DNA of 64,000 bases from Pelatocladus maniniholoensis HA4357-MV3 (GCA_019359115.1 JAHHHW010000096.1:62001-126000), one strand, 5' to 3'. Shown: positions 26,311 to 35,772, numbered from the stretch's first letter. Notes: generated from the sequence alone by a model not told the origin. Made by a program: numbers and translations.

Positions 26311-26530
26311 AATCCGTATAAAACTCATTTATTCTTCATTTTGCTTACTCTATATTTGGGGTATTAAAAATTTATCTTGTGTGTCTACGGGTATATAAAA
26401 TAGAGAGAAGCTTTTTTATAGTGTTCAACTATCAGAAGGTATAAATTTAGTATCAATTTTTGCAGAATCGGTTCAGCAACAACTAGTATTCAAGAAAAAC
26501 CACCGCATCTATACGCTTTTGACATTTTTT

Positions 26531-28642
26531 ATGACTTCCCAGATTCGCTACTTGATGTGTCCGCCTGACCACTACAATGTGGACTATGTAATTAATCCCT
26601 GGATGGAGGGGAATATTCACAAGTCATCGCGCGATCGCGCTGTGCAGCAGTGGCATAAACTTTATCACATCCTCAAAGAACACGCGATTGTAAATTTAGT
26701 GCCACCCCAGCAGGGCTGGCCAGATATGGTGTTCACGGCTAATGCTGGTCTGGTGTTGGGAGAGACAGTAGTTTTAAGTCGCTTTTTGCATAAAGAGCGT
26801 CAAGGAGAAGAACCGTATTTTAAGCAATGGTTTGAGGAAAACGGCTACAAAGTCTATGAGTTACCCAAAGACTTGCCGTTTGAGGGAGCTGGTGATGCAC
26901 TCCTAGATCGGGAAGGACGCTGGCTATGGGCGGGATACGGTTTCCGTTCAGAGTTAGATTCTCATCCCTATCTGGCAAAATGGCTGGATATTGAAGTGTT
27001 ATCCCTGCGGTTGATAGATGATCGCTTCTATCACTTGGATACTTGCTTTTGTCCATTAACAAATGGTTATTTGCTTTACTATCCTGCGGCTTTTGATTCC
27101 TACTCCAATCGTCTAATTGAAATGCGAGTAGCTCCAGAAAAGCGGATAGCGATCGCCGAGGCTGATGCGGTGAACTTCGCCTGTAATGCGGTGAATGTGG
27201 ATCGCATCGTGATTATGAACAAAGCTAGTGATTCCCTCAAGGAACATCTGGTGAATGTGGGTTTCCAAATTATTGAAACACCACTGACAGAATTTCTCAA
27301 AGCGGGGGGTGCAGCCAAATGTTTGACTCTGCGTTCAACAGAACCAGTCAGAGAAGAAGTTCATGCTACTGTGTCGGTAGAAAGCCGCATCCTTCGCATG
27401 GAAGGACACTTGCTTGATGCGGGCTTGATTAACCGCGCTTTGGATTTGATTGTAGATAACGGCGGAAGTTTCCAAGTTCTCAACTTTAACTTAGGAGAAC
27501 AACGACAAAGTACCTCAGCCGCAGAGGTGAAGGTCTCGGCTCCCTCTCATGAGGTGATGGAAGAAATCATCTCCCAACTCATTGATTTGGGTGCGGTTGA
27601 CTTGCCGCAAGATGAGCGAGATGCCAAGCTAGAACCAGTGATTATGCCTGGTGTCGCTCCCGATGATTTTTATGTCAGCACGATTTATCCCACCGAGGTG
27701 CGGATTAATGGTGAGTGGATGACAGTACACAATCAACGCATGGACGGAGCGATCGCAATTTCCCAAACTCCCCAAGGTTTGATAGCACGGTGTAAAATCT
27801 TACGCGATTTGGAAGTTGGCGAACAGGTGGTTGTGGATGTCCAAGGTATCCGCACTATTCGCAAAACAGAATCGCGGGAAAAACGCAATGCTGAAGAATT
27901 TAGCTTTATGTCAGCAGGGGTTTCCAGCGAACGGCGCGTAGAATTAGTCGTTGAGCAGGTGGCTTGGGAACTACGTAAAATCCGCGATGCAGGTGGTAAA
28001 GTTGCTGTCACAGCTGGCCCAGTAGTGATTCATACTGGTGGTGGCGAACATCTATCACGGCTGATTCGTGAAGGATACGTACAAGCGCTGTTGGGAGGAA
28101 ATGCGATCGCTGTTCACGACATCGAACAATCGATCATGGGTACTTCCCTCGGTGTTGATATGAAGCGGGGTGTAGCAGTACGCGGCGGACACCGCCACCA
28201 CTTGAAGATCATTAACACTATCCGGCGTTACGGTAGTATTGCCAAAGCTGTAGAAGCTGGGGCAATTAAAAATGGTGTCATGTATGAATGTGTAAAAAAT
28301 CACGTACCTTTCTGTTTGGCTGGTTCAATTCGGGATGATGGCCCCTTACCTGATACCCAAATGGATTTAATTAAGGCGCAAGAACAATACGCCGAACTGC
28401 TCAAAGGTGCAGAGATGATTTTGATGTTATCATCAATGCTGCATTCTATTGGTGTGGGTAATATGACGCCTGCGGGTGTGAAAATGGTTTGTGTAGATAT
28501 CAACCCAGCAGTAGTAACAAAATTAAGCGATCGAGGTTCGATTGAATCGCTGGGTGTAGTGACAGATGTAGGATTATTCCTGAGTTTGTTAACCCAGCAG
28601 TTGGATAAGTTGACAAGTCCGTACACAGCCAAAATGGGATAG
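26531..28642 (+). CDS. agrE: Arginine dihydrolase / LOR-SDH domain protein (AgrE/ArgZ)
   Basis: 703 residues from the ATG at 26531; a TTG four codons earlier is less likely, and 703 is the length I recall for Anabaena AgrE. The N-terminal arginine-handling domain (1-280) places Asn22 (VINPW), Asn71 (FTANAG) and Cys264 (GGAAKCLTL) at the residue numbers I recall as important in Synechocystis ArgZ. It converts arginine to ornithine, CO2 and ammonium. The LOR/SDH domain follows (about 285-400), then a Rossmann-like domain with GGGEHLSRLIREGYVQAL; in Anabaena the C-terminal part gives proline dehydrogenase activity. It feeds arginine from cyanophycin into glutamate metabolism. Confidence 0.92.
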   Translation: MTSQIRYLMCPPDHYNVDYVINPWMEGNIHKSSRDRAVQQWHKLYHILKEHAIVNLVPPQQGWPDMVFTANAGLVLGETVVLSRFLHKERQGEEPYFKQWFEENGYKVYELPKDLPFEGAGDALLDREGRWLWAGYGFRSELDSHPYLAKWLDIEVLSLRLIDDRFYHLDTCFCPLTNGYLLYYPAAFDSYSNRLIEMRVAPEKRIAIAEADAVNFACNAVNVDRIVIMNKASDSLKEHLVNVGFQIIETPLTEFLKAGGAAKCLTLRSTEPVREEVHATVSVESRILRMEGHLLDAGLINRALDLIVDNGGSFQVLNFNLGEQRQSTSAAEVKVSAPSHEVMEEIISQLIDLGAVDLPQDERDAKLEPVIMPGVAPDDFYVSTIYPTEVRINGEWMTVHNQRMDGAIAISQTPQGLIARCKILRDLEVGEQVVVDVQGIRTIRKTESREKRNAEEFSFMSAGVSSERRVELVVEQVAWELRKIRDAGGKVAVTAGPVVIHTGGGEHLSRLIREGYVQALLGGNAIAVHDIEQSIMGTSLGVDMKRGVAVRGGHRHHLKIINTIRRYGSIAKAVEAGAIKNGVMYECVKNHVPFCLAGSIRDDGPLPDTQMDLIKAQEQYAELLKGAEMILMLSSMLHSIGVGNMTPAGVKMVCVDINPAVVTKLSDRGSIESLGVVTDVGLFLSLLTQQLDKLTSPYTAKMG

Positions 28643-28657
28643 GAAAAGAAGGCAAAA

Positions 28658-28801
28658 GGGCTATTTCATTCTTACCATAACCCGCCCAGAAATAAATTTC
28701 CGAGCTAACAGCAAAACTCCACTGAAAGTCGTTTTTAGACGACTTAAGCTATAAGCCAAAAATTAAACTTCTTGGCGGACTGGACGAGAATGAAATAACC
28801 C
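28658..28801. repeat. 144-bp MITE-like element
   Basis: Its ends, GGGCTATTTCATTCT and AGAATGAAATAACCC, are inverted repeats (14 of 15 pairs). The inside holds more pairing (AAGTCGTTTTTAGACGACTT). It has no coding capacity and lies between agrE and the DUF2085 gene. Confidence 0.6.
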
Positions 28802-28883
28802 TGTTTTGATGTAAAACATTCGACACGATAGAAAAATATTCACCAGTTTGAGAAAGCCCACAAAAGTTCCAAAGGGATGAAAA

Positions 28884-29402
28884 ATGCAAGGAGTTGCTTT
28901 TACTAGAAGGTTAAGAGTTAATTGGGTAAGTTTTTTTGCTGATTTTCTGTTAGCAGGAATGGTGATAGGGCCCCTTGCTGCTCCTTTTTTGGCAGCTTCT
29001 GGGTTGTTTGTTTTACCTAGAATTGCGGAAATTATTTATTTCATGGGTCGTCATGTCTGTCCTCAACCAGAGATGGGAGTGAGTTTGACATCACCGTTTC
29101 TCATGGCTGTATGTATGCGTTGTTACGGGACAGTTACAGGTTTGCTGTTGACTCGGTTGCTGTATAGGATGGATGGTGGTAAAAATTTTTACTGGCTGCA
29201 TCAATATGGTTGGAATGGTGCAGCACTTACAAGTATCTTGATGATGGCTTATCCGTTGGAGTTAGCCGCAGAGGTGTTAGGGTGGTGGAGTTTTAATAAT
29301 TATGTTGTAACTTTGTTTGGATTGGTGACGGGTTTGGCGTGGGGATTGTTTACTATCCCACTATTACATGCAGGAAAGCCAAATTTTCATGCTTGGCGGT
29401 GA
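28884..29402 (+). CDS. DUF2085 membrane protein
   Basis: 172 residues with about four membrane segments. The family signature is visible as HVCPQPEMGVSLTSPFLMAV followed by CMRCYGTVTG, with paired cysteines (CMRC) and the upstream Cys-Pro. DUF2085 proteins are small inner-membrane proteins of unknown function, in which the cysteines may bind metal. No operon partner: a repeat lies upstream and a convergent gene downstream, only 40 bases away. Confidence 0.82.
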   Translation: MQGVAFTRRLRVNWVSFFADFLLAGMVIGPLAAPFLAASGLFVLPRIAEIIYFMGRHVCPQPEMGVSLTSPFLMAVCMRCYGTVTGLLLTRLLYRMDGGKNFYWLHQYGWNGAALTSILMMAYPLELAAEVLGWWSFNNYVVTLFGLVTGLAWGLFTIPLLHAGKPNFHAWR

Positions 29403-29442
29403 AATTTTTTCAAAGTTGAGAAGAGCCAAAAGCGATCGCAAA

Positions 29443-30303
29443 CTACAAACTGTTTTTTCTCGGAATCACATTTCTGATGCCACCTTTAGCACCAACAGTA
29501 TCACCTTTATAGCGTGGAATAATATGAATACTGGTGTGCATCATATTTTGACCAGCATCTCGATTGATGTTCATTCCTACATTGAAACCATCGGGTGCAA
29601 ATTCTTGGCTGAGAATTGCTTGCACTTTATTAACCATCAGCCAACAAGCAGATTGCTCTTTAAATGGTAGCTCAAAATAATTACTCACATGACGTTTTGG
29701 GATAACCAAAACATGACCTTTACTCACGGGATAACCATCAAACATTGCATAGGCTGTTGCTGATTCAGTTAATACTGTGAGGTGTTTATAAGGATTGCAA
29801 AATATACAATTATTAGAAGAATTTCTCTGTAAATTATAATGCTTATACTCGTAAACTTCGTAATAATCATCTAACTGAATTGATTGAAAAGGAAGTTTAA
29901 CAATACATTGATATGTAGGTTTTTTATGGATATAATGTTCTCGAAAACCTTCTTTTTTGATATCCCTTCTCACTGCATAATAAGCTTTGCCTCCTGGCTT
30001 CAAAAGATGTGAAATTTCCATGAGAACATTTGCTTGTTCTTCAGTAAATAAAACATTTAAAACATAAATACAAATTATGGTGTCAAATTTTTCCTTCGGA
30101 TATTGGGGAAAATAATAAGGATCATAAGCCGTAATATCAAATCCTTTTTTTTGCAATAATTTAACATCATTACCAAAGCCACAACCAAAATCCAGAACTT
30201 TACCTTGAAGCAGATTTTTATCTAATAAAAAATTTGTCGGTACTGATAGATAAACTCTTTCAATTGCTGTGAGGTGACTAAATTGATTTTTTTGCTTTTT
30301 CAT
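29443..30303 (-). CDS. SAM-dependent methyltransferase fused to a HIT domain
   Basis: 286 residues from the ATG at 30303; the frame has an earlier in-frame start at 30348, but MKKQKNQ gives a more normal N-terminus. Residues about 15-150 are a class I methyltransferase (KVLDFGCGFGNDVKLLQKKG with the SAM loop, FDITAYDPYYF, then LKPGGKAYY). Residues about 165-286 are a HIT nucleotide-binding domain (CIFCNP, AYAMFDGYPVSKGHVLVIPK). The HIT triad HxHxH reads H256-T-S258-I-H260: the middle His, the catalytic one in the family, is Ser. The HIT half may therefore bind a nucleotide without hydrolysing it. Substrate unknown. Confidence 0.82.
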   Translation of the reverse strand: MKKQKNQFSHLTAIERVYLSVPTNFLLDKNLLQGKVLDFGCGFGNDVKLLQKKGFDITAYDPYYFPQYPKEKFDTIICIYVLNVLFTEEQANVLMEISHLLKPGGKAYYAVRRDIKKEGFREHYIHKKPTYQCIVKLPFQSIQLDDYYEVYEYKHYNLQRNSSNNCIFCNPYKHLTVLTESATAYAMFDGYPVSKGHVLVIPKRHVSNYFELPFKEQSACWLMVNKVQAILSQEFAPDGFNVGMNINRDAGQNMMHTSIHIIPRYKGDTVGAKGGIRNVIPRKNSL

Positions 30304-30447
30304 GAAAAAATAAATCTTCCAGGAAGATTTGCAACAAGCGATCGCCAATTATAATCAAGTGTTCTGATCAATTTTATGAAGCGATCGCACCCATGTCCAC
30401 AAAAAAGCAAGCGTAATAATACAAAAACCCTAAATCATAAAAAATAA

Positions 30448-30479
30448 GATCCCCGACAACTCCTGCGAAGTCGGGAATC
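30448..30479 (-). terminator. Hairpin downstream of the GH13 gene
   Basis: GATCCCCGAC and GTCGGGAATC pair with one mismatch around a 12-base loop, about 110 bases past the GH13 stop on the minus strand. Between it and the HIT-fusion start nothing else is seen. Confidence 0.45.
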
Positions 30480-30591
30480 TGGAGAATCAACACCAAAAAA
30501 TATCCTAGTACCGCTTCCTTGGAAGTCAAAAGTCTTTTATTTCAGGCTTTTGGGCTGTTTGAAACGGTCAGTTTATTTACGCCGACCTGTA

Positions 30592-32253
30592 CTAATGCCA
30601 AACAAACACTTTAGCTTCGTAAGGGCCAATATCAATCATCATGCCATCATCGCCAGCATCAACATCATAATTTCCTGTCCATTCGTGCCATGTTCCACTA
30701 ATAGGAAAGTTAGGAACCTGATAACCAGCTAAGAAATTTTCCGAGAAATTAGTGACAACAACTACACGGGAACCTTCATCATTCCAGCGACTATAAGCTA
30801 ATACTTTTGCTTCTGGATTCTCATGGATAAAATCAATATTTTCTGTGTAAAGAGCATGATTTTGTTTTCGCAGGCTAATTAAACCTTTGTAGTACTCAAA
30901 TAAACCACGATTCAAATCATTACCTAGTAGATTCCATTCAATTTTTGCTGATTCTGTAGTCTTAGGTTTGTACTCACCAAACTCTTCACCCATCCAAACT
31001 AAGGGTACACCAACAGCCGTCATTAAAATTGCAACACCAAGCTTGATTCTCCTGAAAGCTTCCTCATCAAAAATGTTGCGATCGCCTAAATCAACCATCA
31101 AATGGTTATGGTCATGGTTTGTCACATAATTGACAACATTTGTAGCACCCATAAAGCCTTGACGCTTACAGTCAATGATATCTTTGAGTTTTTCTATATC
31201 AAATGTTTCACCACAAATATGTTCCTTTATACAATGATAAAAACTATCATGCCAGCAACCATCCATCGGCCCATCAACATTTGTAATGCTGCTAGTTTCA
31301 GGAATATATTCAGCAACATTATAAAAAGGTTTTGCACCAGCAGTTTTCTTAGCTTCTTGTACGATCCAATGCATGAAGTCGTAATTCGCAATTTGACGCG
31401 CTGCATCATAGCGAATACCATCAAGATGATATTCTTCTATCCAAAAACGGATTGTATCACCGATAAATTTTCGTGCAGGATAAGTCTCTAAATTTTCATC
31501 ATAGAATTCGTAATTAAACTCAGGACCCCAGCTATTATCAGGGTCACGTGGAGAATGATGATACCAGTAATCGTGATCAATTTGAGTCAATGGACTAGAT
31601 GCTTCTGAGTGATTATAAATCCCGTCCATAATCACGCGAATTCCCCTAGCATGGCACTCATCAATCAGATTTTTTAAACCAGATGTCTGACCATAACTTG
31701 ATTCTGTAGCAAAAAAATAGCGGGGATTGTAACCCCAGCTATGATCACCTGGATATTCTTTAACTGGCATTAACTCAATAGCATTAATACCCAATTCACA
31801 AAGATAATCTAACTTTTCAACTACATGTTTATACTTTCCGCGTGCGTAGGGATCATCTTCACCACCAGAAAAGTCACCAACATGTAATTCGTAAATTACT
31901 AATTCATGGTCAGCAGGTAAAGGTTTATCATCGTGCTGCCAAACATAAGTATCAACTATTCTTTGTCCGTCTTTAATATGTACAATACCGTTATCTTGAC
32001 CACTTAATTCATCTATATCTATTGCATAAGGATCTGTAACATCAACCCATTGATCTTCTTCAAAAAACCATGATTTTGACTGTACACGAAATTTATATTG
32101 ATAATCTCCATCCTCTAATTCAACTGTGGTACGGAAATAACCATCCTCACCTTTTTCCATTGGAATTTCTTGCCAATCAGAAAAAGAACCAATTAAAGCT
32201 GCTGCTTTGTTATATGGAGCAAATAGATTAAATTCAATTGGCTTCGCCATCAT
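30592..32253 (-). CDS. GH13 alpha-amylase-family enzyme with N-terminal CBM48-like domain
   Basis: 553 residues. The N-terminal beta domain (1-95; NKAAALIGSFSDWQEIPMEK) resembles CBM48 of branching and debranching enzymes. The four GH13 regions are present: I D210-GIYNH215, II GIRYDAARQI with nucleophile D283, III YNVAEYI with acid/base E315, and IV VTNHD with D381. The C-terminal beta domain ends YEAKVFVWH. It acts on alpha-glucan, probably glycogen, in the cytoplasm, as there is no signal peptide. The sequence does not separate amylase from branching or trehalose-type activity. Two adjacent ATGs (32253 and 32250) are equally possible. Confidence 0.88.
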   Translation of the reverse strand: MMAKPIEFNLFAPYNKAAALIGSFSDWQEIPMEKGEDGYFRTTVELEDGDYQYKFRVQSKSWFFEEDQWVDVTDPYAIDIDELSGQDNGIVHIKDGQRIVDTYVWQHDDKPLPADHELVIYELHVGDFSGGEDDPYARGKYKHVVEKLDYLCELGINAIELMPVKEYPGDHSWGYNPRYFFATESSYGQTSGLKNLIDECHARGIRVIMDGIYNHSEASSPLTQIDHDYWYHHSPRDPDNSWGPEFNYEFYDENLETYPARKFIGDTIRFWIEEYHLDGIRYDAARQIANYDFMHWIVQEAKKTAGAKPFYNVAEYIPETSSITNVDGPMDGCWHDSFYHCIKEHICGETFDIEKLKDIIDCKRQGFMGATNVVNYVTNHDHNHLMVDLGDRNIFDEEAFRRIKLGVAILMTAVGVPLVWMGEEFGEYKPKTTESAKIEWNLLGNDLNRGLFEYYKGLISLRKQNHALYTENIDFIHENPEAKVLAYSRWNDEGSRVVVVTNFSENFLAGYQVPNFPISGTWHEWTGNYDVDAGDDGMMIDIGPYEAKVFVWH

Positions 32254-32462
32254 ACTTAAGTTTATTTATGTTAGTGAATCCTTGCATGATTATTCTCTGA
32301 TTTTCAGAAAGAATAGCCAATATTTCCTTAGAGATAAATAAACAATTATGACTCTATCTTCAGAAATAAATCTTTAAGAAATAATCAAAGAATACTTAAG
32401 TTAGTTGTTGGTAGTTGGTTATTAATTATTCTCCCTTGTCCCGATCCTCGTTTGCATAGGGT
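32254..32462. other. Intergenic, part of a repeat spacer
   Basis: AT-rich sequence, then a TTAGTTGTTGGTAGTTGG-type spacer, upstream of the GH13 gene and next to the TnpB remnant. No gene seen. Confidence 0.4.
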
Positions 32463-32642
32463 CGTTCCAAGCTTTGCTCTAATTGCTTCTATCAAGTCAG
32501 TGAGATACCCTTGGATGTGAGGGAATGGACTTGCCCTCACTGCGGTACCCATCATGACCGAGATGGAAATGCAGCAATTAATATTAGAGCAGAAGGAGTC
32601 AGAATGCGTGCATACGGATGGTTCAACCGTCTGGATCTATAG
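32463..32642 (+). pseudogene. tnpB: TnpB C-terminal remnant (IS200/IS605 type)
   Basis: An open frame to TAG at 32640-32642 reads RSKLCSNCFYQVSEI, then PLDVREWTCPHCGTHHDRDG and NAAINIRAEG. This is the C-terminal zinc finger of TnpB (CxxC...CxxC) with the HDRDxNAAxNI motif that carries the last catalytic Asp of the RuvC-like domain. Nothing of the earlier 300 residues is present, so the gene is a 3' fragment. TnpB is an RNA-guided nuclease encoded by IS200/IS605 elements. The element's right-end sequence follows directly. Confidence 0.85.
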
Positions 32643-32736
32643 GAGGGCAGATAAGACCAAAGATGGGGCAAAAGTCTGTTCTTCGGCACTTGCATGACTA
32701 CACAAACCCTGTCCGCCTAAGCGGTGGGGAGTTCAC
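32643..32736 (+). mobile_element. IS605-type right end / probable omega-RNA remnant
   Basis: Directly after the TnpB stop, the sequence ends CCGCCTAAGCGGTGGGGAGTTCAC, with a CCGCCTAAGCGG hairpin typical of the right end behind cyanobacterial tnpB genes; that segment usually encodes the guide (omega) RNA scaffold. The lpdA start lies only 35 bases beyond. Confidence 0.55.
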
Positions 32737-32770
32737 AAATATATAGGGCAATGCACACGGGGAAACTAAC

Positions 32771-34198
32771 GTGAGTCAAGGATTTGATTATGATTTAGTG
32801 ATTATCGGCGCTGGAGTAGGCGGACATGGGGCTGCCTTGCACGCCGTTAGCTGTGGTTTGAAGACAGCGATCATTGAAGCGGCTGATATGGGGGGAACCT
32901 GTGTCAACCGAGGCTGCATTCCTTCTAAGGCATTGCTAGCAGCCTCTGGACGTGTACGGGAACTTAGAGACGCCCATCATCTCAAAGCGCTGGGAATTCA
33001 AGTCGCAGGTGTACAATTTGAGCGGCAAGCGATCGCAGACCATGCTAACAATCTTGTCGCGAAAATTCAAGGCGACTTAACCAATAGCCTCAAACGTTTG
33101 GGGGTTGATATTATTCGAGGTTGGGGCAAAATCGCAGGCACTCAAAAAGTAGGTATCGTAACAGATAGTGGTGAAAAAACAATCACTGCTAAAGATATTA
33201 TTCTTTCTTCTGGTTCAGTTCCCTTTGTTCCTCCTGGAATTGAAGTAGACGGTAAAACAGTCTTTACCAGTGATCAAGGGGTAAAATTAGAATCATTACC
33301 AGATTGGGTAGCAATTATTGGTAGTGGTTACATTGGGCTGGAATTTTCTGACGTTTACTCGGCTTTAGGCTGCGAAATCACTATGATCGAAGCACTCGAT
33401 CAATTAATGCCAGGATTTGATCGTGATATTGCCAAACTTGCCGAACGAGTGCTAATTACTCCCCGCGATATTGAAACCCATGTGGGAATATACGCCAAAA
33501 GAGTCATTCCAGGTTCACCAGTAGTGATTGAATTAGCCAACTTCAAAACCAAAGAAGATGTAGATGTGCTAGAAGTTGATGCTTGTTTAGTCGCAACCGG
33601 ACGCATCCCAGCCACCCAAAATCTCGGTTTAGAATCAGTAGGTGTAGAATTAGACCGCAGGAATTTTATTCCCGTCAATGACACCATGGCTGTGTTAAGT
33701 GGGGGTGAAATAGTTCCACATTTGTGGGCAATTGGTGACGCTACCGGCAAAATGATGTTAGCCCACGCTGCATCTGCTCAGGGTATTGTAGCAGTAGAAA
33801 ATATCTGCGGTAGACATAAAGAAGTAGACTATCTTAGTATTCCCGCAGCAGCTTTCACTCACCCAGAAGTTAGCTATGTGGGGATAACCGAAGCACAAGC
33901 CAAGGAAAAAGCCACCGCCGAAGGTTTTGAAGTCGCAGTGGCAAAAAGTTACTTCAAAGGTAATTCCAAAGCCTTGGCAGAAGGCGAAGCCGATGGTATG
34001 GCAAAAGTAATTTATCGTAAAGACACTGGTGAAGTTTTGGGAGTCCATATTTTTGGAATGCACGCCTCCGACCTCATCCACGAAGCCTCAGCTGCGATCG
34101 CCAACCGTCAGTCTGTCCACACCCTCGCCCATCTAGTTCACGCCCACCCCACACTCTCAGAAGTCCTAGACGAAGCTTATAAACGAGCAGCCAGTTAG
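32771..34198 (+). CDS. lpdA: Dihydrolipoyl dehydrogenase
   Basis: 475 residues from a GTG. FAD site [19 protein letters not shown], redox-active disulfide C44/C49 ([13 protein letters not shown]), NAD site [13 protein letters not shown], second FAD motif LWAIGDATG, and the His-Glu pair H459/E464 (HAHPTLSE) at the C-terminus. It is the E3 subunit of pyruvate dehydrogenase and glycine-cleavage complexes and re-oxidises dihydrolipoamide. The upstream IS fragment ends about 35 bases before the start, so the promoter may lie inside former mobile DNA. trpC follows after a repeat-filled gap. Confidence 0.93.
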   Translation: MSQGFDYDLVIIGAGVGGHGAALHAVSCGLKTAIIEAADMGGTCVNRGCIPSKALLAASGRVRELRDAHHLKALGIQVAGVQFERQAIADHANNLVAKIQGDLTNSLKRLGVDIIRGWGKIAGTQKVGIVTDSGEKTITAKDIILSSGSVPFVPPGIEVDGKTVFTSDQGVKLESLPDWVAIIGSGYIGLEFSDVYSALGCEITMIEALDQLMPGFDRDIAKLAERVLITPRDIETHVGIYAKRVIPGSPVVIELANFKTKEDVDVLEVDACLVATGRIPATQNLGLESVGVELDRRNFIPVNDTMAVLSGGEIVPHLWAIGDATGKMMLAHAASAQGIVAVENICGRHKEVDYLSIPAAAFTHPEVSYVGITEAQAKEKATAEGFEVAVAKSYFKGNSKALAEGEADGMAKVIYRKDTGEVLGVHIFGMHASDLIHEASAAIANRQSVHTLAHLVHAHPTLSEVLDEAYKRAAS

Positions 34199-34441
34199 GG
34201 ATTGGGGATCAGGAATTGGGGAAAGGGATTGGGGATCAGGGATCAGGGATCGGGAAATAATTTAGTTCCTAGTTTCTAGTCCTCAATCCTGAATCCTAGT
34301 TTCCAGTCCCTTTTCCCTTTCTTCAATCCCCTTTCCCCGTTCGCGTAAGCGTCTCCGTAAGGAGAATCCCCGATCCCTTTTCCCTTTCTTCAATCCCCTT
34401 TGTGTCCCCCGATCCCCGATCCCTTTTCCCCAATCCCTACT
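34199..34441. repeat. Intergenic repeat block between lpdA and trpC
   Basis: Many copies of GATTGGGGATCAGGGA-type spacers and their complements. At 34337-34376 an inverted copy of the 40-bp unit at 25341-25420 is embedded. A TTG-started extension of trpC through this block (from 34400) is an artefact. Confidence 0.75.
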
Positions 34442-35329
34442 ATGCAAATCCGTCGCCGTCCACCAAATCCAACTGTTGCAGTGTCTAGTCTAAGGTATCA
34501 GGTTGCCACTCATGATGCTGAACCAATGAACATCTTAGAAAAAATTGTTTGGCAAAAAGAAGAAGAAGTAGACAAAATGCGTGAGAAGCAACCCCTAACG
34601 GAGTTGCAAAAGCAAGCTTTAACTGCACTCCCAACCCGCGATTTTGTGGCAGCACTGCGAAATGGTAAAACTAAACCAGCTTTGATTGCTGAAGTCAAAA
34701 AAGCTTCTCCCAGCAAAGGTGTCATCAGAGAAGATTTTGACCCAGTGGCGATCGCTTTGCAATATCAGCAAGGCGGTGCTAGTTGCATTTCAGTGTTAAC
34801 CGATGAAAAGTTTTTTCAAGGTAGCTTTAATAATTTAGCTAAAATCCGCACTGCTGTAGATTTACCTTTATTGTGTAAGGAATTTATTATTTATCCCTAT
34901 CAAATGTATCTAGCCCGCATTCTTGGTGCAGATGCAGTTTTGCTAATAGCAGCTATCCTTAGCGATCAAGATTTACAATACTTTGTAAAGATTGCCAATG
35001 CTCTCAACATGAAAGCATTAATTGAAGTCCATACTCTTGCAGAACTTGACCGTGTATTGGCTCTAGATGGTGTTTCATTGGTAGGAATTAATAACCGCAA
35101 TCTTGAAGATTTTTCTGTTAATTTACAAACAACTTGTCAAATTTTATTAGCAAGAGGCAAAGACTTGCAAGAAAGGAACATTCTAGTTGTGAGTGAGTCA
35201 GGATTACATACCCCAGATGATCTAAATATAGTAGAACAAGCAGGGGCTTCTGCCGTACTCATTGGTGAATCATTAGTCAAACAATCAGAGCCAAAAGTGG
35301 CGATCGCTAATCTTTTCACTAAATCTTAA
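34442..35329 (+). CDS. trpC: Indole-3-glycerol-phosphate synthase
   Basis: 295 residues from the ATG at 34442 ([10 protein letters not shown]). The TIM-barrel signature [20 protein letters not shown] holds the catalytic Lys, with [44 protein letters not shown] and [12 protein letters not shown] following in family order. It closes the indole ring in tryptophan synthesis. It is monofunctional, with no TrpF fusion, and is not in a trp operon here, which is normal for cyanobacteria. Confidence 0.93.
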   Translation: MQIRRRPPNPTVAVSSLRYQVATHDAEPMNILEKIVWQKEEEVDKMREKQPLTELQKQALTALPTRDFVAALRNGKTKPALIAEVKKASPSKGVIREDFDPVAIALQYQQGGASCISVLTDEKFFQGSFNNLAKIRTAVDLPLLCKEFIIYPYQMYLARILGADAVLLIAAILSDQDLQYFVKIANALNMKALIEVHTLAELDRVLALDGVSLVGINNRNLEDFSVNLQTTCQILLARGKDLQERNILVVSESGLHTPDDLNIVEQAGASAVLIGESLVKQSEPKVAIANLFTKS

Positions 35330-35440
35330 TTACCTAGTAAAACCAGGATTCAAGCAAATATTTGTCGTCTATGTAACAACTAGCTGATTAACACACAGTC
35401 TTGGATTTGAAATCAAAAGGTACAATAAAAAATAAATTTC

Positions 35441-35692
35441 ATGGAGCAAATTCCTCTACCTTCACCCATCCATTACGAACTCATACTGCAACTACTAGAA
35501 AGACAAACAATGTTAGCAGTGAGTAAGAATTCAGAATTGCGAAATCAAGTGAATCAGCTAATAATTACCCTCCGCAAAGCTGCTGTTCAACAAAAACATC
35601 TAGAAGAAATTTGTCAGTGTTCATCTATGAGTGTTGATCATCGTTGGTCACTGAATCATCTCAAGACGGAGCAAGTATCTTCACCTGATTGA
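35441..35692 (+). CDS. Small conserved cyanobacterial protein (DUF5340-like, tentative)
   Basis: 83 residues: EQIPLPSPIHYELILQLLER, QTMLAVSKNSELRNQVNQLI, then TLRKAAVQQKHLEEICQ. Mostly helical, with a heptad-like hydrophobic pattern and no membrane segment. I recall short cyanobacterial proteins with this start placed in DUF5340, but the assignment is from memory. It follows trpC by 111 bases on the same strand and ends before an inverted repeat. Function unknown. Confidence 0.6.
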   Translation: MEQIPLPSPIHYELILQLLERQTMLAVSKNSELRNQVNQLIITLRKAAVQQKHLEEICQCSSMSVDHRWSLNHLKTEQVSSPD

Positions 35693-35708
35693 CTTGAAAA
35701 ATTCTTGG

Positions 35709-35765
35709 TGTCTTTGTGTCTTGGTGTCGAAAAAATTATATTTTTACCACCAAGACACAAAGACA
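35709..35765. repeat. Perfect 18-bp inverted repeat, GTGTCTTTGTGTCTTGG family
   Basis: TGTCTTTGTGTCTTGGTG (35709-35726) pairs exactly with 35748-35765 across 21 bases. Similar sequence recurs on the other side of the CAP gene (36625-36642 and 36722-36748), so the gene is bracketed by the family. It could terminate transcripts from both sides. Confidence 0.7.
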
Positions 35766-35772
35766 CAAAAGT

